Notes: generated from the letters alone by a model not told the origin. A stretch of DNA of 64,000 nucleotides from Fructobacillus tropaeoli (GCF_001047135.2 NZ_DF968081.1:114611-178610); one strand, 5' to 3'; shown: positions 25,261 through 35,089, counted from the first letter of the stretch. Translations and numbers: made by a program.

Positions 25261-27942
25261 TTACCCTTGCGCTTGTAAATCAGCAATGCGCTTTTGAGTT
25301 GAAGCAAGCTTTTCTTCCCAGTCAGCAAGCTTCTCACGTTCGGCAGCAACAACCTTTTCAGGCGCCGAATTGACAAACTTTTCGTTTGAAAGCTTACCAT
25401 TGGCACGAGCAACTTCCTTTTGGAACTTGTCAGCTTCACCTTGGAGGCGACTGATTTCCGCTTCAATATCAATCAAACCAGCCAACGGGACATAAACTTC
25501 CGCACCAGTGATGACCTGTGACATGGCCAATTGCGGCACAGTCACGTCCGTATCAATCGTCAAAGATTCTGGCTTGACAAAGCGATCAATATAGTCCGCA
25601 TTTTCATTAAAGATTGACTTCAATGCTGGATCCGTGACCTTGATAATCACGTTGATTGGCTTTGACATTGGTGCCTTTGCTTCGGCGCGGATGTTACGAA
25701 CAGCAACAATCAAATCTTGCAAAGACTTGAAGGAAGCGGCTGCTTCAGCATTCGCCAAAGATTCTTGGTAAACAGGATAAGCTTGGATACCGAGGTGTTC
25801 ATCCTTGCCCTTTTGCTGTGGCATTTCTTGCCAAATAGCTTCAGAAACAAACGGCATGATTGGTTGGAGCAAGCGCAACGTTTGATCCAAAACATAGGCC
25901 AAAGTTTGCTGAACAGCTGTTTTATCCCCATCGCCATTCAATGATTCCTTAGTCATTTCAACGTACCAATCGGCCAAATCAGACCAGATAAAGTTGTACA
26001 AATCCCGACCAGCTTCACCGAATTCAAACTTCTCGAAGTTTTCAGAAACTTCCTTAACCGTTGCATTCAAGCGGTCCAAAATCCATTGATCGGCCAGCGT
26101 TTGTTGGTCCTTAGCTGGCACTTCAGCCTTCGTGTCATCATCGAGGTTCATGATGACATAGCGGGCAACGTTCCAAATCTTGTTAATGAAGTTCCAGGCC
26201 GCATCCATCTTTTCATAAGTAAAGCGGACGTCTTGACCAGGTGTTGAACCCGTTGCCAGGAACCAACGTAAGGCATCGGCACCATACTTTTCAATCACGT
26301 CCATTGGGTCAACACCGTTACCCAATGACTTTGACATCTTGCGACCTTCACCATCACGAATCAAGCCGTGAATCAAGACGTTCTTAAATGGTCGTTGACC
26401 AGTAAACTCTTTTCCTTGGAACATCATTCGGGCAACCCAGAAGAAGATAATATCATAACCAGTTACCAAGGTATTCGTTGGATAGTACTTGGCATAGTCG
26501 CCGTCCAAGTCGTTTGGCCAGCCCATCGTTGAAAATGGCCAAAGGGCTGAAGAGAACCAAGTATCCAAAACATCTGGGTCACGTTCCCAATCAGCGCCAG
26601 GCGCCTCTGTCCCAACGTACATTTCTTCTCGGTCCGTTCCCTTGTTCTTGTACCAGGCTGGAATTTGGTGGCCCCACCAGAGTTGACGTGAAATTACCCA
26701 GTCGCGGATGTTTTCCATCCAGCGGGTAAAGGTATCTTCAAATCGACCAGGAACAAAGTTTACCTTTTCGTCAGCATTTTGCTGCATGGCCAAAATTTGC
26801 TTAGCCAATGGCTCCATTTTAACGAACCACTGTGTTGAAAGACGTGATTCGATTTGAACACCTGTCCGTTCAGAGTGGCCAACTGAGTGAACCAGTGGTT
26901 CTACTTCAAGCATGAACCCTTGTTCTTGCAAATCAGCGACCATGGCTTTACGGCCTTCGAAACGATCAAGGCCAACATACTTGCCGGCGTTTTCGTTCAA
27001 ATGAGCATCCTCCGTCATCGTGTTGATGCGTTCCAAATCATGACGATTTCCGACTTGGAAATCGTTTGGATCGTGGGCTGGCGTAATCTTGACCATTCCA
27101 GTTCCAAAGTCTTTTTCAACATATTCATCAGCGATAATTGGAATCTCACGGTTAACAAGCGGTACCTTAACCGTCTTGCCAATCAAGTCCTTGTAGCGTT
27201 CGTCTGATGGATGAACAGCAACGGCAACGTCTCCGAACATCGTTTCTGGACGCGTTGTAGCAATTTCGATATAGTCCTTACCATTCAACGTTGTACCATC
27301 CGTAAATGGATACTTGACGTGGTAGAAGGCACCTTCATCATCTTGATAAATGACTTCAATATCTGACAAAGCCGTTCGAGCCTGTGGGTCCCAGTTAATA
27401 ATATATTCACCACGGTAAATCAGACCCTTATTATACAAATCGATAAAGACCTTGTTAACCGCCTGGTTTAGCCCTTCATCCAATGTAAAGCGTTCACGGC
27501 TATAGTCCAACGACAAGCCCATCTTGCCCCATTGTTGCTTGATGGTTGAAGCATATTCGTTTTTCCAGTCCCACACTTGTTCGACAAATTTTTCGCGACC
27601 CAAATCATAGCGGGAAACACCTTGTTCGCGCAGACGTTGTTCAACCTTAGCTTGAGTAGCGATACCAGCATGATCCATTCCTGGCAACCACAATGTATCA
27701 AAGCCTTGCATCCGCTTTTGCCGGATTAACATATCCTGCAAAGTTGTATCCCAGGCATGACCAAGGTGCAACTTACCGGTAACGTTTGGTGGTGGAATCA
27801 CCACTGAGTAAGGTTCTGGTTCTTGACCCTGAATGGCCTGATTTGCTTCTGGTGCAAACAAATCATTATCCAACCAGTCTTGGTAACGGCCAGCCTCAAC
27901 GGCTGTTGGATCGTACTTGGTTGACATTTCAACTTCACGCAT
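25261..27942 (-). CDS. valS: Valyl-tRNA synthetase
   Basis: This 893-residue class I synthetase charges tRNA-Val. The HIGH motif [16 protein letters not shown] is near residue 52. The editing domain lies between about 190 and 330. The KMSKS motif ([14 protein letters not shown]) is near 528, followed by an anticodon-binding helical domain. A C-terminal coiled coil runs at about 825-893 ([15 protein letters not shown]). The start at 27942 has AAAGGAG seven bases upstream. It is controlled by a T-box leader. Confidence 0.97.
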   Translation of the reverse strand: MREVEMSTKYDPTAVEAGRYQDWLDNDLFAPEANQAIQGQEPEPYSVVIPPPNVTGKLHLGHAWDTTLQDMLIRQKRMQGFDTLWLPGMDHAGIATQAKVEQRLREQGVSRYDLGREKFVEQVWDWKNEYASTIKQQWGKMGLSLDYSRERFTLDEGLNQAVNKVFIDLYNKGLIYRGEYIINWDPQARTALSDIEVIYQDDEGAFYHVKYPFTDGTTLNGKDYIEIATTRPETMFGDVAVAVHPSDERYKDLIGKTVKVPLVNREIPIIADEYVEKDFGTGMVKITPAHDPNDFQVGNRHDLERINTMTEDAHLNENAGKYVGLDRFEGRKAMVADLQEQGFMLEVEPLVHSVGHSERTGVQIESRLSTQWFVKMEPLAKQILAMQQNADEKVNFVPGRFEDTFTRWMENIRDWVISRQLWWGHQIPAWYKNKGTDREEMYVGTEAPGADWERDPDVLDTWFSSALWPFSTMGWPNDLDGDYAKYYPTNTLVTGYDIIFFWVARMMFQGKEFTGQRPFKNVLIHGLIRDGEGRKMSKSLGNGVDPMDVIEKYGADALRWFLATGSTPGQDVRFTYEKMDAAWNFINKIWNVARYVIMNLDDDTKAEVPAKDQQTLADQWILDRLNATVKEVSENFEKFEFGEAGRDLYNFIWSDLADWYVEMTKESLNGDGDKTAVQQTLAYVLDQTLRLLQPIMPFVSEAIWQEMPQQKGKDEHLGIQAYPVYQESLANAEAAASFKSLQDLIVAVRNIRAEAKAPMSKPINVIIKVTDPALKSIFNENADYIDRFVKPESLTIDTDVTVPQLAMSQVITGAEVYVPLAGLIDIEAEISRLQGEADKFQKEVARANGKLSNEKFVNSAPEKVVAAEREKLADWEEKLASTQKRIADLQAQG

Positions 27943-27984
27943 AGCAAATCTCCTTTAATAGTAATGTGGCCTGTGGTCCAAAAT

Positions 27985-28175
27985 AAAAAGCGCCCTAATC
28001 TTTCGATTAGGACGCTTACACGTGGTACCACCTAAATTGCTATCGACAATTTTGATAGCCACTCATTCATTAACATTTTTAACGCCAAAGCAACCTTCCA
28101 CATTAACAGTCCTAGTTTTCACCACCCACTAGGTCTCTCACAGCTGCGCTTGTGTACTCCTCATTAGCTTCCCTA
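27985..28175 (-). promoter_or_regulatory. T-box leader of valS
   Basis: The T-box core TAGGTGGTACCACG (28021-28034, minus strand) lies just before the terminator AAGCG-CCTAATC/GATTAGG-CGCTT with TTTTT (27987-28017). The leader upstream contains stem I and AG-rich parts. Uncharged tRNA-Val should pair with the core through its CCA end and keep the antiterminator. Gene context identifies the specifier as Val; I did not place the codon with certainty. Confidence 0.92.
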
Positions 28176-28204
28176 AGTGTACAAAGGACCATGAAAATAG
28201 TCAA
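28176..28204 (-). promoter_or_regulatory. valS promoter
   Basis: On the minus strand TTGACT (28199-28204) and TACACT (28176-28181) are separated by 17 bases, immediately upstream of the T-box leader. Confidence 0.82.
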
Positions 28205-28261
28205 GCTAATTTTATGCCATGACTAATCCTTCATAACCTTTTATATACAAGAACTTGCGTA

Positions 28262-28852
28262 TTAAGCAACCTTCTTCTGTGCTGCTTGGAGGGCCGCTTG
28301 AGCCGCCTGTAGCTGACCATTTGCCTGATTCAACGCACTCTGTGCACTTTGCTTATCATTATCATTCGTTGCACTATTAACCTTATTTTGTGCAGCAGTA
28401 ACTGCCGCTTGAGCACTCGTTACAGCATTTTGAAACGGTTGGAGATAAGCAATAGCATCAGATTGCGCTTTCGCATCAGCTGCATCTTTTGCAGCTTTTG
28501 AAGACGACGCAGCGGCAGCAGACTGTGCAGCAGCTGCAGAAGATTGTGCTGCTGCTAATGCAGCTGAATTAGATGCCGCCGTGTTATTAGTTGAACTTGA
28601 AGACGTTGTTGTATCGTCTGTATCGTCAGAATCAGATGATGACGAATCACCAAAGTCGTAAGTATGCTTCTTAGACGATGAGTATGAAATATCCGGTGTT
28701 GGTGTATCACTTGATTTCTTAGATGAAGCTGACCCAATCATGTAAAAGGCCACCCCACCGACAATCAAAACAAGAATTAACCAAAACCACCATTGCTTAT
28801 AAAATCGACGCTTACGGCCATCCGTCTTCCGCCGTTGAGAACGAGATAACAT
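28262..28852 (-). CDS. Single-span membrane protein with low-complexity coiled-coil ectodomain
   Basis: This 196-residue protein has a strongly basic N-terminus (SQRRKTDGRKRRF), one Trp-rich membrane helix at about 23-44 and then an outside part. The ectodomain begins with a Ser/Asp/Thr tract (about 55-90), followed by Ala/Gln/Ser heptad-like repeats (about 95-196) that predict a long coiled coil. AAGGAAGG lies ahead of the ATG. I do not recognise a family. The shape is that of a surface spacer or wall-contact protein. It stands alone. Confidence 0.75.
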   Translation of the reverse strand: MLSRSQRRKTDGRKRRFYKQWWFWLILVLIVGGVAFYMIGSASSKKSSDTPTPDISYSSSKKHTYDFGDSSSSDSDDTDDTTTSSSSTNNTAASNSAALAAAQSSAAAAQSAAAASSSKAAKDAADAKAQSDAIAYLQPFQNAVTSAQAAVTAAQNKVNSATNDNDKQSAQSALNQANGQLQAAQAALQAAQKKVA

Positions 28853-29096
28853 AAATAGAACCTTCCTTTGCCAGTAACCATTTTCCGTAAAATCCGCTCT
28901 TTTTATCTAAACATTTTGGGATTAAATCGAAATATAACAGCTGAAATGATTCGGCCGTCCTTGGCTATTCTGTACTTGATATTGCTACTAATCATCAAAC
29001 AAATAGCTACTGTTTGTCTGAAAATTTCTGGCTAGCTAAACTAGCTTCACTCTTTTATTTTAGCAGGCTTTTGTGAAAAGAGCCAATTTTCAGCAA

Positions 29097-29124
29097 AAGA
29101 AAAAGCACCCTTTCGGGTGCTTTC
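29097..29124 (-). terminator. Terminator of nupC
   Basis: AAAGCACCC and GGGTGCTTT with a TTTC loop. On the minus strand TTTTTC follows. It lies 12 bases after the stop. Confidence 0.88.
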
Positions 29125-29135
29125 TAAACAAACTT

Positions 29136-30404
29136 TTACCAAACAAAGAGACCAACCATTGCTGCTGAGAATAATGAAACCAAAATTCCAGACAACAACA
29201 AGTAAACAACGTTCTTAGCGATCACTTCGTTCTTTTCCTTGTTAACCAAGCCCTTGAAGGCTCCGATAATCATACCGATTGTTGACAAGTTGGCAAATGA
29301 CGTTAAGAAGACCGTCAAAACTGCCTTATAGTGTGGTGCGTAATGAGCAATTTCACCAGTTACCTTACCCATGACAACGAATTCATTGGTCACCAACTTC
29401 GTTCCCATGAATTGTGCCAAATCGAAGGCAGTCTGGTTGCCGAAGCCCATCAACCAAGCAAATGGGAACATCACAATTCCCAAGATGTGCTCCAATGACA
29501 ACCAAGGGTTGACCCAAGCCAAAATCTTGTCGACAAGTGCAGCCAAGGCAACGAAGGCAATCACGTTGGCAGCGATAATCAAGATCAACTTACCGGCGCC
29601 CAAGATTGAGTCGCCCAAGAATGAGAAGAATGGTTCGCGTGCTGGCTTTTCAGCCTTTTCGATTTCTTCTTGTGCTAATTCTTGTGAGCCAGATTCAGCG
29701 TTTTCTGCTGCAGGAGCAGCAGTACCGATTGTCGCAATGGTATCTTCTTCCTCAGTTACTTCAACTGGGTTCAAGATTGATGTCACAATCAAAGCGTTAA
29801 TCACGTTGATTGGCACAGCAGTCAAGATATACATTGCAGGCATCATTTGCATATAAGAACCAAGGATTGATGCCGTCACACAAGACATTGACATCATCGC
29901 CAACGTCAAGTTACGTGAAGCCTTCATCTGGTTCAATTGGATACCAGAAACCGCGAGTGCTTCCGTGTTTCCCAAGAACATCATTTCAACTGAGAAAAAT
30001 GATTCGAACTTAGGTTGACCGGAAAGCTTTGACAAACCGCGACCAACCCACTTAATAATAAATGGCAAGACCCCGATATAAGTCAAAATGTCAAACAATG
30101 GCACAACCAAGAGGATTGGCAACAACGCTGAAACAACGAAGTTTGATGGCAAAGCCATTCCAGTTGGCTTCAAAGCGAAGTCAATTCCAGCACTGGCAGC
30201 AGAAATCAAGCTGTCAAAGCCAGAAGCGGCTCCCTTAACAAGGCTCCGACCCAACGGAAAGCCTGTCAAAAGCCAAGCTAAGACCAAGTTGGTGACAACC
30301 ATGATTGAAACCGACTTCCAATTAATGGCTGAACGGTTTTTTGAAAACAAGACGGCCAAGGCGATAAACACCAAAAGACCGATGATGTTAATGAACAAAT
30401 ACAT
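29136..30404 (-). CDS. nupC: Concentrative nucleoside transporter, NupC/CNT family
   Basis: This 422-residue membrane protein has about ten helices and a Glu/Ala-rich cytoplasmic loop (about 215-260). CNT markers are VSALLPILLVVPLFDILTY near residue 90, FESFFSVEMMFLGNTEALA near 134 (the conserved NTEA-type box) and GFGNQTAFDLAQFMGTKL near 318. It imports nucleosides with a cation gradient. It is monocistronic. Divergent pnuC next to it, which imports nicotinamide riboside, makes this a salvage pair. Confidence 0.94.
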   Translation of the reverse strand: MYLFINIIGLLVFIALAVLFSKNRSAINWKSVSIMVVTNLVLAWLLTGFPLGRSLVKGAASGFDSLISAASAGIDFALKPTGMALPSNFVVSALLPILLVVPLFDILTYIGVLPFIIKWVGRGLSKLSGQPKFESFFSVEMMFLGNTEALAVSGIQLNQMKASRNLTLAMMSMSCVTASILGSYMQMMPAMYILTAVPINVINALIVTSILNPVEVTEEEDTIATIGTAAPAAENAESGSQELAQEEIEKAEKPAREPFFSFLGDSILGAGKLILIIAANVIAFVALAALVDKILAWVNPWLSLEHILGIVMFPFAWLMGFGNQTAFDLAQFMGTKLVTNEFVVMGKVTGEIAHYAPHYKAVLTVFLTSFANLSTIGMIIGAFKGLVNKEKNEVIAKNVVYLLLSGILVSLFSAAMVGLFVW

Positions 30405-30510
30405 GATGTGATACTCCCTTAAATTTAAAAATCACGGTTTCTTCAAACATATCAATTATAGCACGCAAAGGGCTTCTCCATCCCATCCTCAAGCGATTTA
30501 ATTTTCATTT

Positions 30511-30556
30511 AAAGCGAACGTTTCCACAAAATCAATTGATACGTTCGCTTTTTTCG
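30511..30556 (+). promoter_or_regulatory. Hairpin upstream of pnuC
   Basis: AAAGCGAACGT and ACGTTCGCTTT are perfect 11-base arms around a 19-base loop, followed by TTT. It lies between the divergent nupC and pnuC genes, and a TATACT follows at about 30560. It could be an operator for a shared regulator or a terminator of a transcript entering from the left. I cannot decide. Confidence 0.5.
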
Positions 30557-30630
30557 GGAGTATACTAGAGCGATTACAAACCGGTGCGTTGCTTCCGTCA
30601 CGGCACCTAAAAAACAACAAGGAGAAAACA

Positions 30631-31398
30631 ATGATGGAGAATGTAAAGAACAAGACGAGCTTCTGGCTGATTTTTAAGGAGACAATGTCGCCTAGACGGA
30701 TCATACAAGATCTGGTCAGCCTCAGTAAAATGACGAAGGCGCTCCTATTATTAATGATTGTCGCCCAAGTCGCCACTTTTTTAATCGGTGGCAGCTTTAA
30801 TGGGATGGCCTGGTTGACCGTCTCAACGGGGGTTAGTTCACTGATCAACCTCGCCTTAGTCGACCAGGGTAAGCAAAGTAATTACTTCTGGGGATTAATT
30901 GGTGCGGCAACATGGATGATTGTTGCCCTGTTTTCAAGAACTTATGGTGACTTCACCTCCCAGGGATTCGCATTTATCATGCAGTTTATCGGTATTGCGG
31001 CCTGGGCCCGCTATCGCGGCGGTGCCGAGAAGGAGCTTCCTTCCCGTAAATTAACGCTGCATACCGCTCTCATCACAACTTTAATCACCATTCTTTCTTA
31101 TATAACGGTCGTCGCTTTTTCCAAGCACTTTAACGGCCTTCAAATTTACCTGGATTCGGCCGTCCTTCCATTGAATATCGTCGGCCAAATCTTAATGACA
31201 TACGGTTTCCGTTCTCAATGGATTGCCTGGTTGGCTTCCGACGTGATACAAGTCATTGTCTGGTACCGCAATATCTTTTTGATTCACGACGCCTATGCCA
31301 GTTCCATGTTTGTCCTTCAGGTCATTATCTTATTGAATGCCCTCTATGGAACTTGGTATTGGTACAAGAAGGCCCAGCCCGGTCAACCTTCTTTATAA
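30631..31398 (+). CDS. pnuC: Nicotinamide riboside transporter, PnuC family
   Basis: This 255-residue protein with about seven to eight membrane helices facilitates entry of nicotinamide riboside for NAD synthesis. PnuC markers are the Trp-rich helices FWGLIGAATWMIVAL and FIGIAAWARYRGG and the C-terminal GQILMTYGFRSQWIAWLASD, close to the substrate-binding region of studied PnuC proteins. The ATG at 30631 has AAGGAG; a longer frame upstream lacks one. It ends at a bidirectional terminator before the tRNA genes. Confidence 0.92.
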   Translation: MMENVKNKTSFWLIFKETMSPRRIIQDLVSLSKMTKALLLLMIVAQVATFLIGGSFNGMAWLTVSTGVSSLINLALVDQGKQSNYFWGLIGAATWMIVALFSRTYGDFTSQGFAFIMQFIGIAAWARYRGGAEKELPSRKLTLHTALITTLITILSYITVVAFSKHFNGLQIYLDSAVLPLNIVGQILMTYGFRSQWIAWLASDVIQVIVWYRNIFLIHDAYASSMFVLQVIILLNALYGTWYWYKKAQPGQPSL

Positions 31399-31414
31399 AA
31401 TCAGTTTCAACAGC

Positions 31415-31462
31415 ACGCAAAAAGACGGCGGTTGCTTTCATGCAACCACCGTCTTTTTACTT
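31415..31462. terminator. Bidirectional terminator between pnuC and tRNA-Asn
   Basis: AAAAAGACGG-GGTTGC pairs with GCAACC-CCGTCTTTTT. It serves pnuC (+) and the first tRNA-Asn (-). Confidence 0.92.
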
Positions 31463-31472
31463 TACCCACTAC

Positions 31473-31544
31473 TGCCCCAGCTGGACTCGAACCAGCGACC
31501 CTCGCATTAACAGTGCGGCGTTCTACCAACTGAACTACGGAGCA
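31473..31544 (-). tRNA. tRNA-Asn (anticodon GTT), copy 1
   Basis: A 72-base cloverleaf starting TGCTCCG and ending CGGGGCA-like pairing through TGGGGCA. The anticodon loop CTGTTAA gives GTT. It has its own promoter on the minus strand: TTGACT (31586-31591), 17 bases, TATTAT (31563-31568). Sequence and promoter are repeated in copy 2. Confidence 0.95.
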
Positions 31545-31562
31545 ATTAATTACCATACGTTT

Positions 31563-31591
31563 ATAATACATAACGTCCAACAATTAGTCAA
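31563..31591 (-). promoter_or_regulatory. Promoter of tRNA-Asn copy 1
   Basis: TTGACT-17-TATTAT on the minus strand, 19 bases from the tRNA 5' end. Confidence 0.8.
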
Positions 31592-31688
31592 GGATTTTAT
31601 GAGATATTTTTAATTTATTGTTCATCAATTGACGATAGCCATTCCGAACAAATAAATTCACCAATCTTTTTTATTCTAATTTATAAAA

Positions 31689-31722
31689 TAAAAAAGCGTT
31701 GGTTGTCAAGTGACAACCAACA
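31689..31722 (-). terminator. Terminator of tRNA-Asn copy 2
   Basis: GTTGGTTGTCA and TGACAACCAAC form an 11-base-pair stem with a two-base centre. On the minus strand it is followed by CGC and then TTTTTT. Confidence 0.85.
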
Positions 31723-31738
31723 CTGATTTGGCTAGGAC

Positions 31739-31810
31739 TGCCCCAGCTGGACTCGAACCAGCGACCCTCGCATTAACAGTGCGGCGTTCTACCAACTGAA
31801 CTACGGAGCA
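31739..31810 (-). tRNA. tRNA-Asn (anticodon GTT), copy 2
   Basis: Identical to copy 1 over all 72 bases as far as I can read. The first 50 or so upstream bases are also nearly the same, so the repeat unit includes the promoter. Its terminator is different in sequence from that of copy 1. Confidence 0.95.
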
Positions 31811-31828
31811 ATTAATTACCATACGTTT

Positions 31829-31857
31829 ATAATACATAACGTCTAATAATTAGTCAA
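31829..31857 (-). promoter_or_regulatory. Promoter of tRNA-Asn copy 2
   Basis: TTGACT (31852-31857), 17 bases, TATTAT (31829-31834), minus strand. It is the duplicate of the copy 1 promoter. Confidence 0.8.
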
Positions 31858-31911
31858 GCATTTTATTAAAATTATTTAATTTTTAGAACCATTATCAGTG
31901 TAAACGCCGTT

Positions 31912-32838
31912 CTAATGCGCAACAACCTTTTCAAATTGAGTCTGAATCGAGTCAGCTGATTTCTGCAACTTAGCCAATTCTTCTTCCGTCAAATCCAATT
32001 GTGAGTAGGCAACAACCCCCTCGCGACCGACAATGGCAGGATAAGAAAGATAAGAGGCAAATTCCGGACGCTTATGAGAAACTGGCATTTCCGTCTTCGC
32101 ATCCTGAACCACTGTCTTGGCCAAACGAATGGCAGCCGTCGCAATCCCATAAGAAGTGTAGCCCTTACCATCAAACACCGTATAGCCACCAACCACAGAA
32201 TCCTTTTCGATAGCAGCCAAATCGATTCCTTGTTCAGCCGCTAATTTGGTAATTGGTTGTCCCTGCAAGGATACCGTTGACCAAGCCGTAAACTGTGAGT
32301 TTCCGTGTTCACCCAGGTTATAACCCGCAACTGAACGTGGATCAACATTGAAGGCTGAGCCAACTGCCCGGTGCATTCGCGCTGTATCCAAAAGCGTTCC
32401 CGTTCCAAGCACTTTTTCCTTCGGATAACCAGTTTCTGCATGATAGACAGCGGCAATGGCATCACAAGGATTAGTAATCACCACCAAAACCCCGGAAAAA
32501 TCAGTAGCCTTCAACTTGGCCGAAACTTCTTTTACCTGCTCAACGTTGTGTGGCAATTCAATAAAGCGGTCATGTTCGACGTTATCGTATTGCAATTCAA
32601 TCTTACCGATGGCTGAGATAATGACGTCCGCATCCCCCAACGCTTGGTAGTCATTGACAGTCACAGAAAAACTGTTGTTCAAATTCGTCTTGGCATCTTC
32701 AAAATCCAGAGCATCAGCTTGGACTTTCTTCTCATTTTTATCAATGAAGACATACTCATCCGCTACGCCTTCGGCAATCAAACCATGCGCCACCGTTGAA
32801 CCAACATGGCCCATTCCAATAATTCCAATTTTTCGCAT
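31912..32838 (-). CDS. L-2-hydroxyisocaproate dehydrogenase
   Basis: This 308-residue member of the L-lactate/malate dehydrogenase family interconverts 2-oxoacids from branched-chain amino acids and the matching L-2-hydroxyacids with NADH. The NAD loop is [16 protein letters not shown] (residues 4-19). The catalytic region is [14 protein letters not shown] with Arg/Asp near 155, and the proton-accepting His is in GEHGNSQF near 183. It closely follows the Weissella confusa L-HicDH sequence as I remember it (for example [18 protein letters not shown] and [17 protein letters not shown]), so I prefer this to lactate dehydrogenase. The ATG at 32838 has AGGGGAA. It lies 82 bases after azlD on the same strand, linking it to branched-chain amino acid export. 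Confidence 0.88.
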   Translation of the reverse strand: MRKIGIIGMGHVGSTVAHGLIAEGVADEYVFIDKNEKKVQADALDFEDAKTNLNNSFSVTVNDYQALGDADVIISAIGKIELQYDNVEHDRFIELPHNVEQVKEVSAKLKATDFSGVLVVITNPCDAIAAVYHAETGYPKEKVLGTGTLLDTARMHRAVGSAFNVDPRSVAGYNLGEHGNSQFTAWSTVSLQGQPITKLAAEQGIDLAAIEKDSVVGGYTVFDGKGYTSYGIATAAIRLAKTVVQDAKTEMPVSHKRPEFASYLSYPAIVGREGVVAYSQLDLTEEELAKLQKSADSIQTQFEKVVAH

Positions 32839-32867
32839 CGACAATTCCCCTTTTCTGTTGTTGTGCC

Positions 32868-32880
32868 AATGATAATCATT
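32868..32880. promoter_or_regulatory. Fur-box-like palindrome upstream of hicD
   Basis: AATGATAATCATT is identical to the core of the classical 19-base Fur consensus. It sits 30 bases upstream of the hicD start, in the azlD-hicD gap. It could be a binding site for a Fur-family protein (Fur, PerR or Zur). One 13-base match is not proof. Confidence 0.4.
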
Positions 32881-32920
32881 CAAAACAAGGCCGTCAAGGG
32901 CTTTATGAGAAAATTTTAAT

Positions 32921-33250
32921 TTAAAATCCGATTAAGTTTAAGACTGCAAACGAAACCACACCAACCACCACCGTGAGCAAGAGATTTTTCGTGACCACAG
33001 CCGTCGCTACTGTCGGTAAGGAAGCCCATAGATTCGGCCAATTGATGCTAGGGAGGTGCCCCAAATGTTGCACAAATAAGCTTTCAAACCAAAGACCAGC
33101 CATGATGGTGATTGGAACAAAGCTTAAAAATTCGAGAACCCCTTCTGGTAAATTAAACTTTTTCAGCATGACAAAGGGAAATATCCGCGATACCCAGGTC
33201 ACGAACCCACAAGCAATAATTGTTAATAGAATATAATTAGTCAAAGACAC
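32921..33250 (-). CDS. azlD: Branched-chain amino acid exporter small subunit, AzlD family
   Basis: This 109-residue protein with about four hydrophobic segments is the usual partner of AzlC. It starts [20 protein letters not shown]; the AzlD feature SRIFPFVML near residue 22 is visible. It begins with GTG at 33250, inside the end of azlC (14-base overlap), and is probably translated by coupling. Together the two subunits export Leu, Ile or Val analogues. Confidence 0.9.
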   Translation of the reverse strand: MSLTNYILLTIIACGFVTWVSRIFPFVMLKKFNLPEGVLEFLSFVPITIMAGLWFESLFVQHLGHLPSINWPNLWASLPTVATAVVTKNLLLTVVVGVVSFAVLNLIGF

Positions 33251-33944
33251 GTTTCATCACCATCCCAAATAAGCTGCCACAAATCGTTACCAGTAAGACG
33301 ACAAAGTTCTTTGGTACAAAAATCAAAAATAGGTAAATCAACACCAATACGAAGATAACCACGGCTACTTGTAAAGCCAATTTAATCGTCTTATCCGAAC
33401 TAATTTGCGCTATTAATAGACCAATAAACATGGCCGTAATGGCAAAGTCTAAACCAAACTTGCTAGGATCCGTTACCAGCCCGCCCACAACTGCACCCAA
33501 AAAAGTACCCAACAACCAACTGGCATACGAGACCAAGTTAACCGTGTTAAACCAAGGAAAACTAAGCCGATTTTGACTAACATTGACCTTACTCATCCCT
33601 AAAGCAAAGCTTTCATCCGTGACAAAGGTGCCCAGCCAAATATTCCGCCAAAGCGAATACCGGTTGAAATAGGGGGCTAGCGTCATGCTCATCAAAATCA
33701 TCCGAGCATTGACCAGAAAAACCGCAAAGGCAATCGCCACTATCGAACTATGAGAGCCGACCATCGTGACCAAGACAAACTGGGCCGAACCACCATAATC
33801 AATTGCTGAAATCAGCACGATCAACCAGGTACTCAACCCCGCCGCTTTAGCCACGATGCCAAAGGCCATACTAATCCCAATATAACCAAAAACGGTCGGC
33901 AAGGCATCCCGCCAGCCGGCCCGAGCGGTTAAGGTATCGTCCAT
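33237..33944 (-). CDS. azlC: Branched-chain amino acid exporter large subunit, AzlC family
   Basis: This 235-residue protein has about six to seven membrane helices. The family signature is ALPTVFGYIGISMAFGIVAKAAGLS near the N-terminus, followed by DYGGSAQFVLVTMV and the NARMILMSMTLAPYF box near residue 85. The ATG at 33944 has AGAGGAAG, so I trimmed the longer frame. It is the first gene of azlC-azlD and probably of hicD. Confidence 0.92.
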   Translation of the reverse strand: MDDTLTARAGWRDALPTVFGYIGISMAFGIVAKAAGLSTWLIVLISAIDYGGSAQFVLVTMVGSHSSIVAIAFAVFLVNARMILMSMTLAPYFNRYSLWRNIWLGTFVTDESFALGMSKVNVSQNRLSFPWFNTVNLVSYASWLLGTFLGAVVGGLVTDPSKFGLDFAITAMFIGLLIAQISSDKTIKLALQVAVVIFVLVLIYLFLIFVPKNFVVLLVTICGSLFGMVMKRVFD

Positions 33945-34053
33945 CCCACTTCCTCTTTTCATCTCTTTTTAATCTTTTTCTCTATAAAGTTATTATAGGG
34001 ACGACTGCCATGACTGTCCAGGCCGCAAAAGAGCAGGCAAAATAAAAAACCAC

Positions 34054-34386
34054 TCAGCAGAAATACCGGTCTTCGTGGATTTCGCAACGTGGGTTAAAGG
34101 GTGCCAAACAGTTCAGACAAGCGCCCGTCTTATATTCTTGATAAGTTAATTCTTGACCGCAACGCCCGCAGAGGACTGCTGGCTCAGCCGAATTTTTTGC
34201 CATCGGCACAAAGTGGTGGTCTTCTAATGCATCATGGCATTGGTAGCAGGCAAAATACTCCTCGCATCGGCTACAGCGCAGGCCTGCAATATCAACATCC
34301 GAATGGTAATGGGCACAGGTCCCAGTGATACCGATGTCTAGGCCTACCATTGCCACTTGTTTGGCACCAAAAAAGCGTTTATTCAT
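34054..34386 (-). CDS. CHY-type zinc finger protein
   Basis: This 110-residue cysteine/histidine-rich protein has the CHY zinc finger near residues 24-70 (C-A-H-Y-H, then C-S-R-C, C-Y-Q-C-H, HHF and C-G-R-C), followed by more Cys pairs to the C-terminus. It should bind several zinc ions. The bacterial members have no settled role. The ATG lies inside the last codons of the FMN reductase gene in another frame, so the two are probably co-translated. The ATG at 34401 is an alternative start. There is no clear ribosome site for either. Confidence 0.85.
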   Translation of the reverse strand: MNKRFFGAKQVAMVGLDIGITGTCAHYHSDVDIAGLRCSRCEEYFACYQCHDALEDHHFVPMAKNSAEPAVLCGRCGQELTYQEYKTGACLNCLAPFNPRCEIHEDRYFC

Positions 34387-34936
34387 GGTTACGCAACTCA
34401 TTTTGAAAGGCCGACTGCAGCAATGCAACCTGGTCCTGGTATGGCGACAAGAGTTCTGCTACTTCTGCTGCCGACATTTCTTCTGTGACCTGGCCAACTG
34501 CCAGGTTCAAGCGGAGGTTGACGGGCAAGCGGTTAACCTTTACGCCCTGCAAAACCAGCGAAAAGGCCAAATCACCCTGAAAGCCACCATGGCCGCCAAA
34601 GAAGACGGTCGCAACCGGTAGCCCCCGCCACTCAGCATAGAGTGTATCAATCGCGTTCTTCAAAACAGCAGGATAACCCCAATTGTATTGAGGCGCGACA
34701 AATACCACCCCATCATAGCTTTTGATTTGGTTCGACCAATCAATCGTGGACTGATTTTGATAATGACCCTCAGATGGCAGCTCAGGTTCATCCAAAAACG
34801 GCAAGGCAACGGTGGCTAGATCAACTACTTCAGCTTTCATCTCTTGGTTGCTCAACTGTGGGGCTAACCAATAAGCTAAGCGCCGACTAACACTCTTTGT
34901 TCGATTACTTCCGACAATTACAGCAATTTTTTTCAT
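34379..34936 (-). CDS. NADPH-dependent FMN reductase family protein
   Basis: This 185-residue flavodoxin-like protein starts with MKKIAVIVGSNRTKSVSRRLA, where the FMN phosphate loop GSNR.KS..R is clear. VFVAPQYNWGYPAVLKNAIDTLY near residue 80 is the conserved YN-G-P-LKNAID box of the azoreductase/chromate reductase group. It reduces flavins, quinones or azo compounds with NADPH. It is followed by the CHY finger gene with an 8-base overlap, hinting at a redox/metal link. Confidence 0.9.
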   Translation of the reverse strand: MKKIAVIVGSNRTKSVSRRLAYWLAPQLSNQEMKAEVVDLATVALPFLDEPELPSEGHYQNQSTIDWSNQIKSYDGVVFVAPQYNWGYPAVLKNAIDTLYAEWRGLPVATVFFGGHGGFQGDLAFSLVLQGVKVNRLPVNLRLNLAVGQVTEEMSAAEVAELLSPYQDQVALLQSAFQNELRNHE

Positions 34937-35089
34937 TTTTTCTCCAGTAATTTGAGAGCCTTCTTAAAAATAAAAAGTCCCATTTACGAGATCAACAAAG
35001 TCCATTACAAAAGAGCTCTCGCGGCTTTTTGTCTTGGTGCCTATTATAAACTTTTCGGCTTATACAAAAAATAAATTTTAAATTCACTG

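Noticed and set aside
31912..32838. L-lactate dehydrogenase
   Set aside because: Same superfamily, but the sequence around GTLLDTARM and the C-terminal half fit L-2-hydroxyisocaproate dehydrogenase better as I recall it.
34937..35085. T-box or riboswitch before the FMN reductase gene
   Set aside because: GAGAGC/GCTCTC arms and two GGACTTT words exist, but there is no T-box core and no clean terminator.
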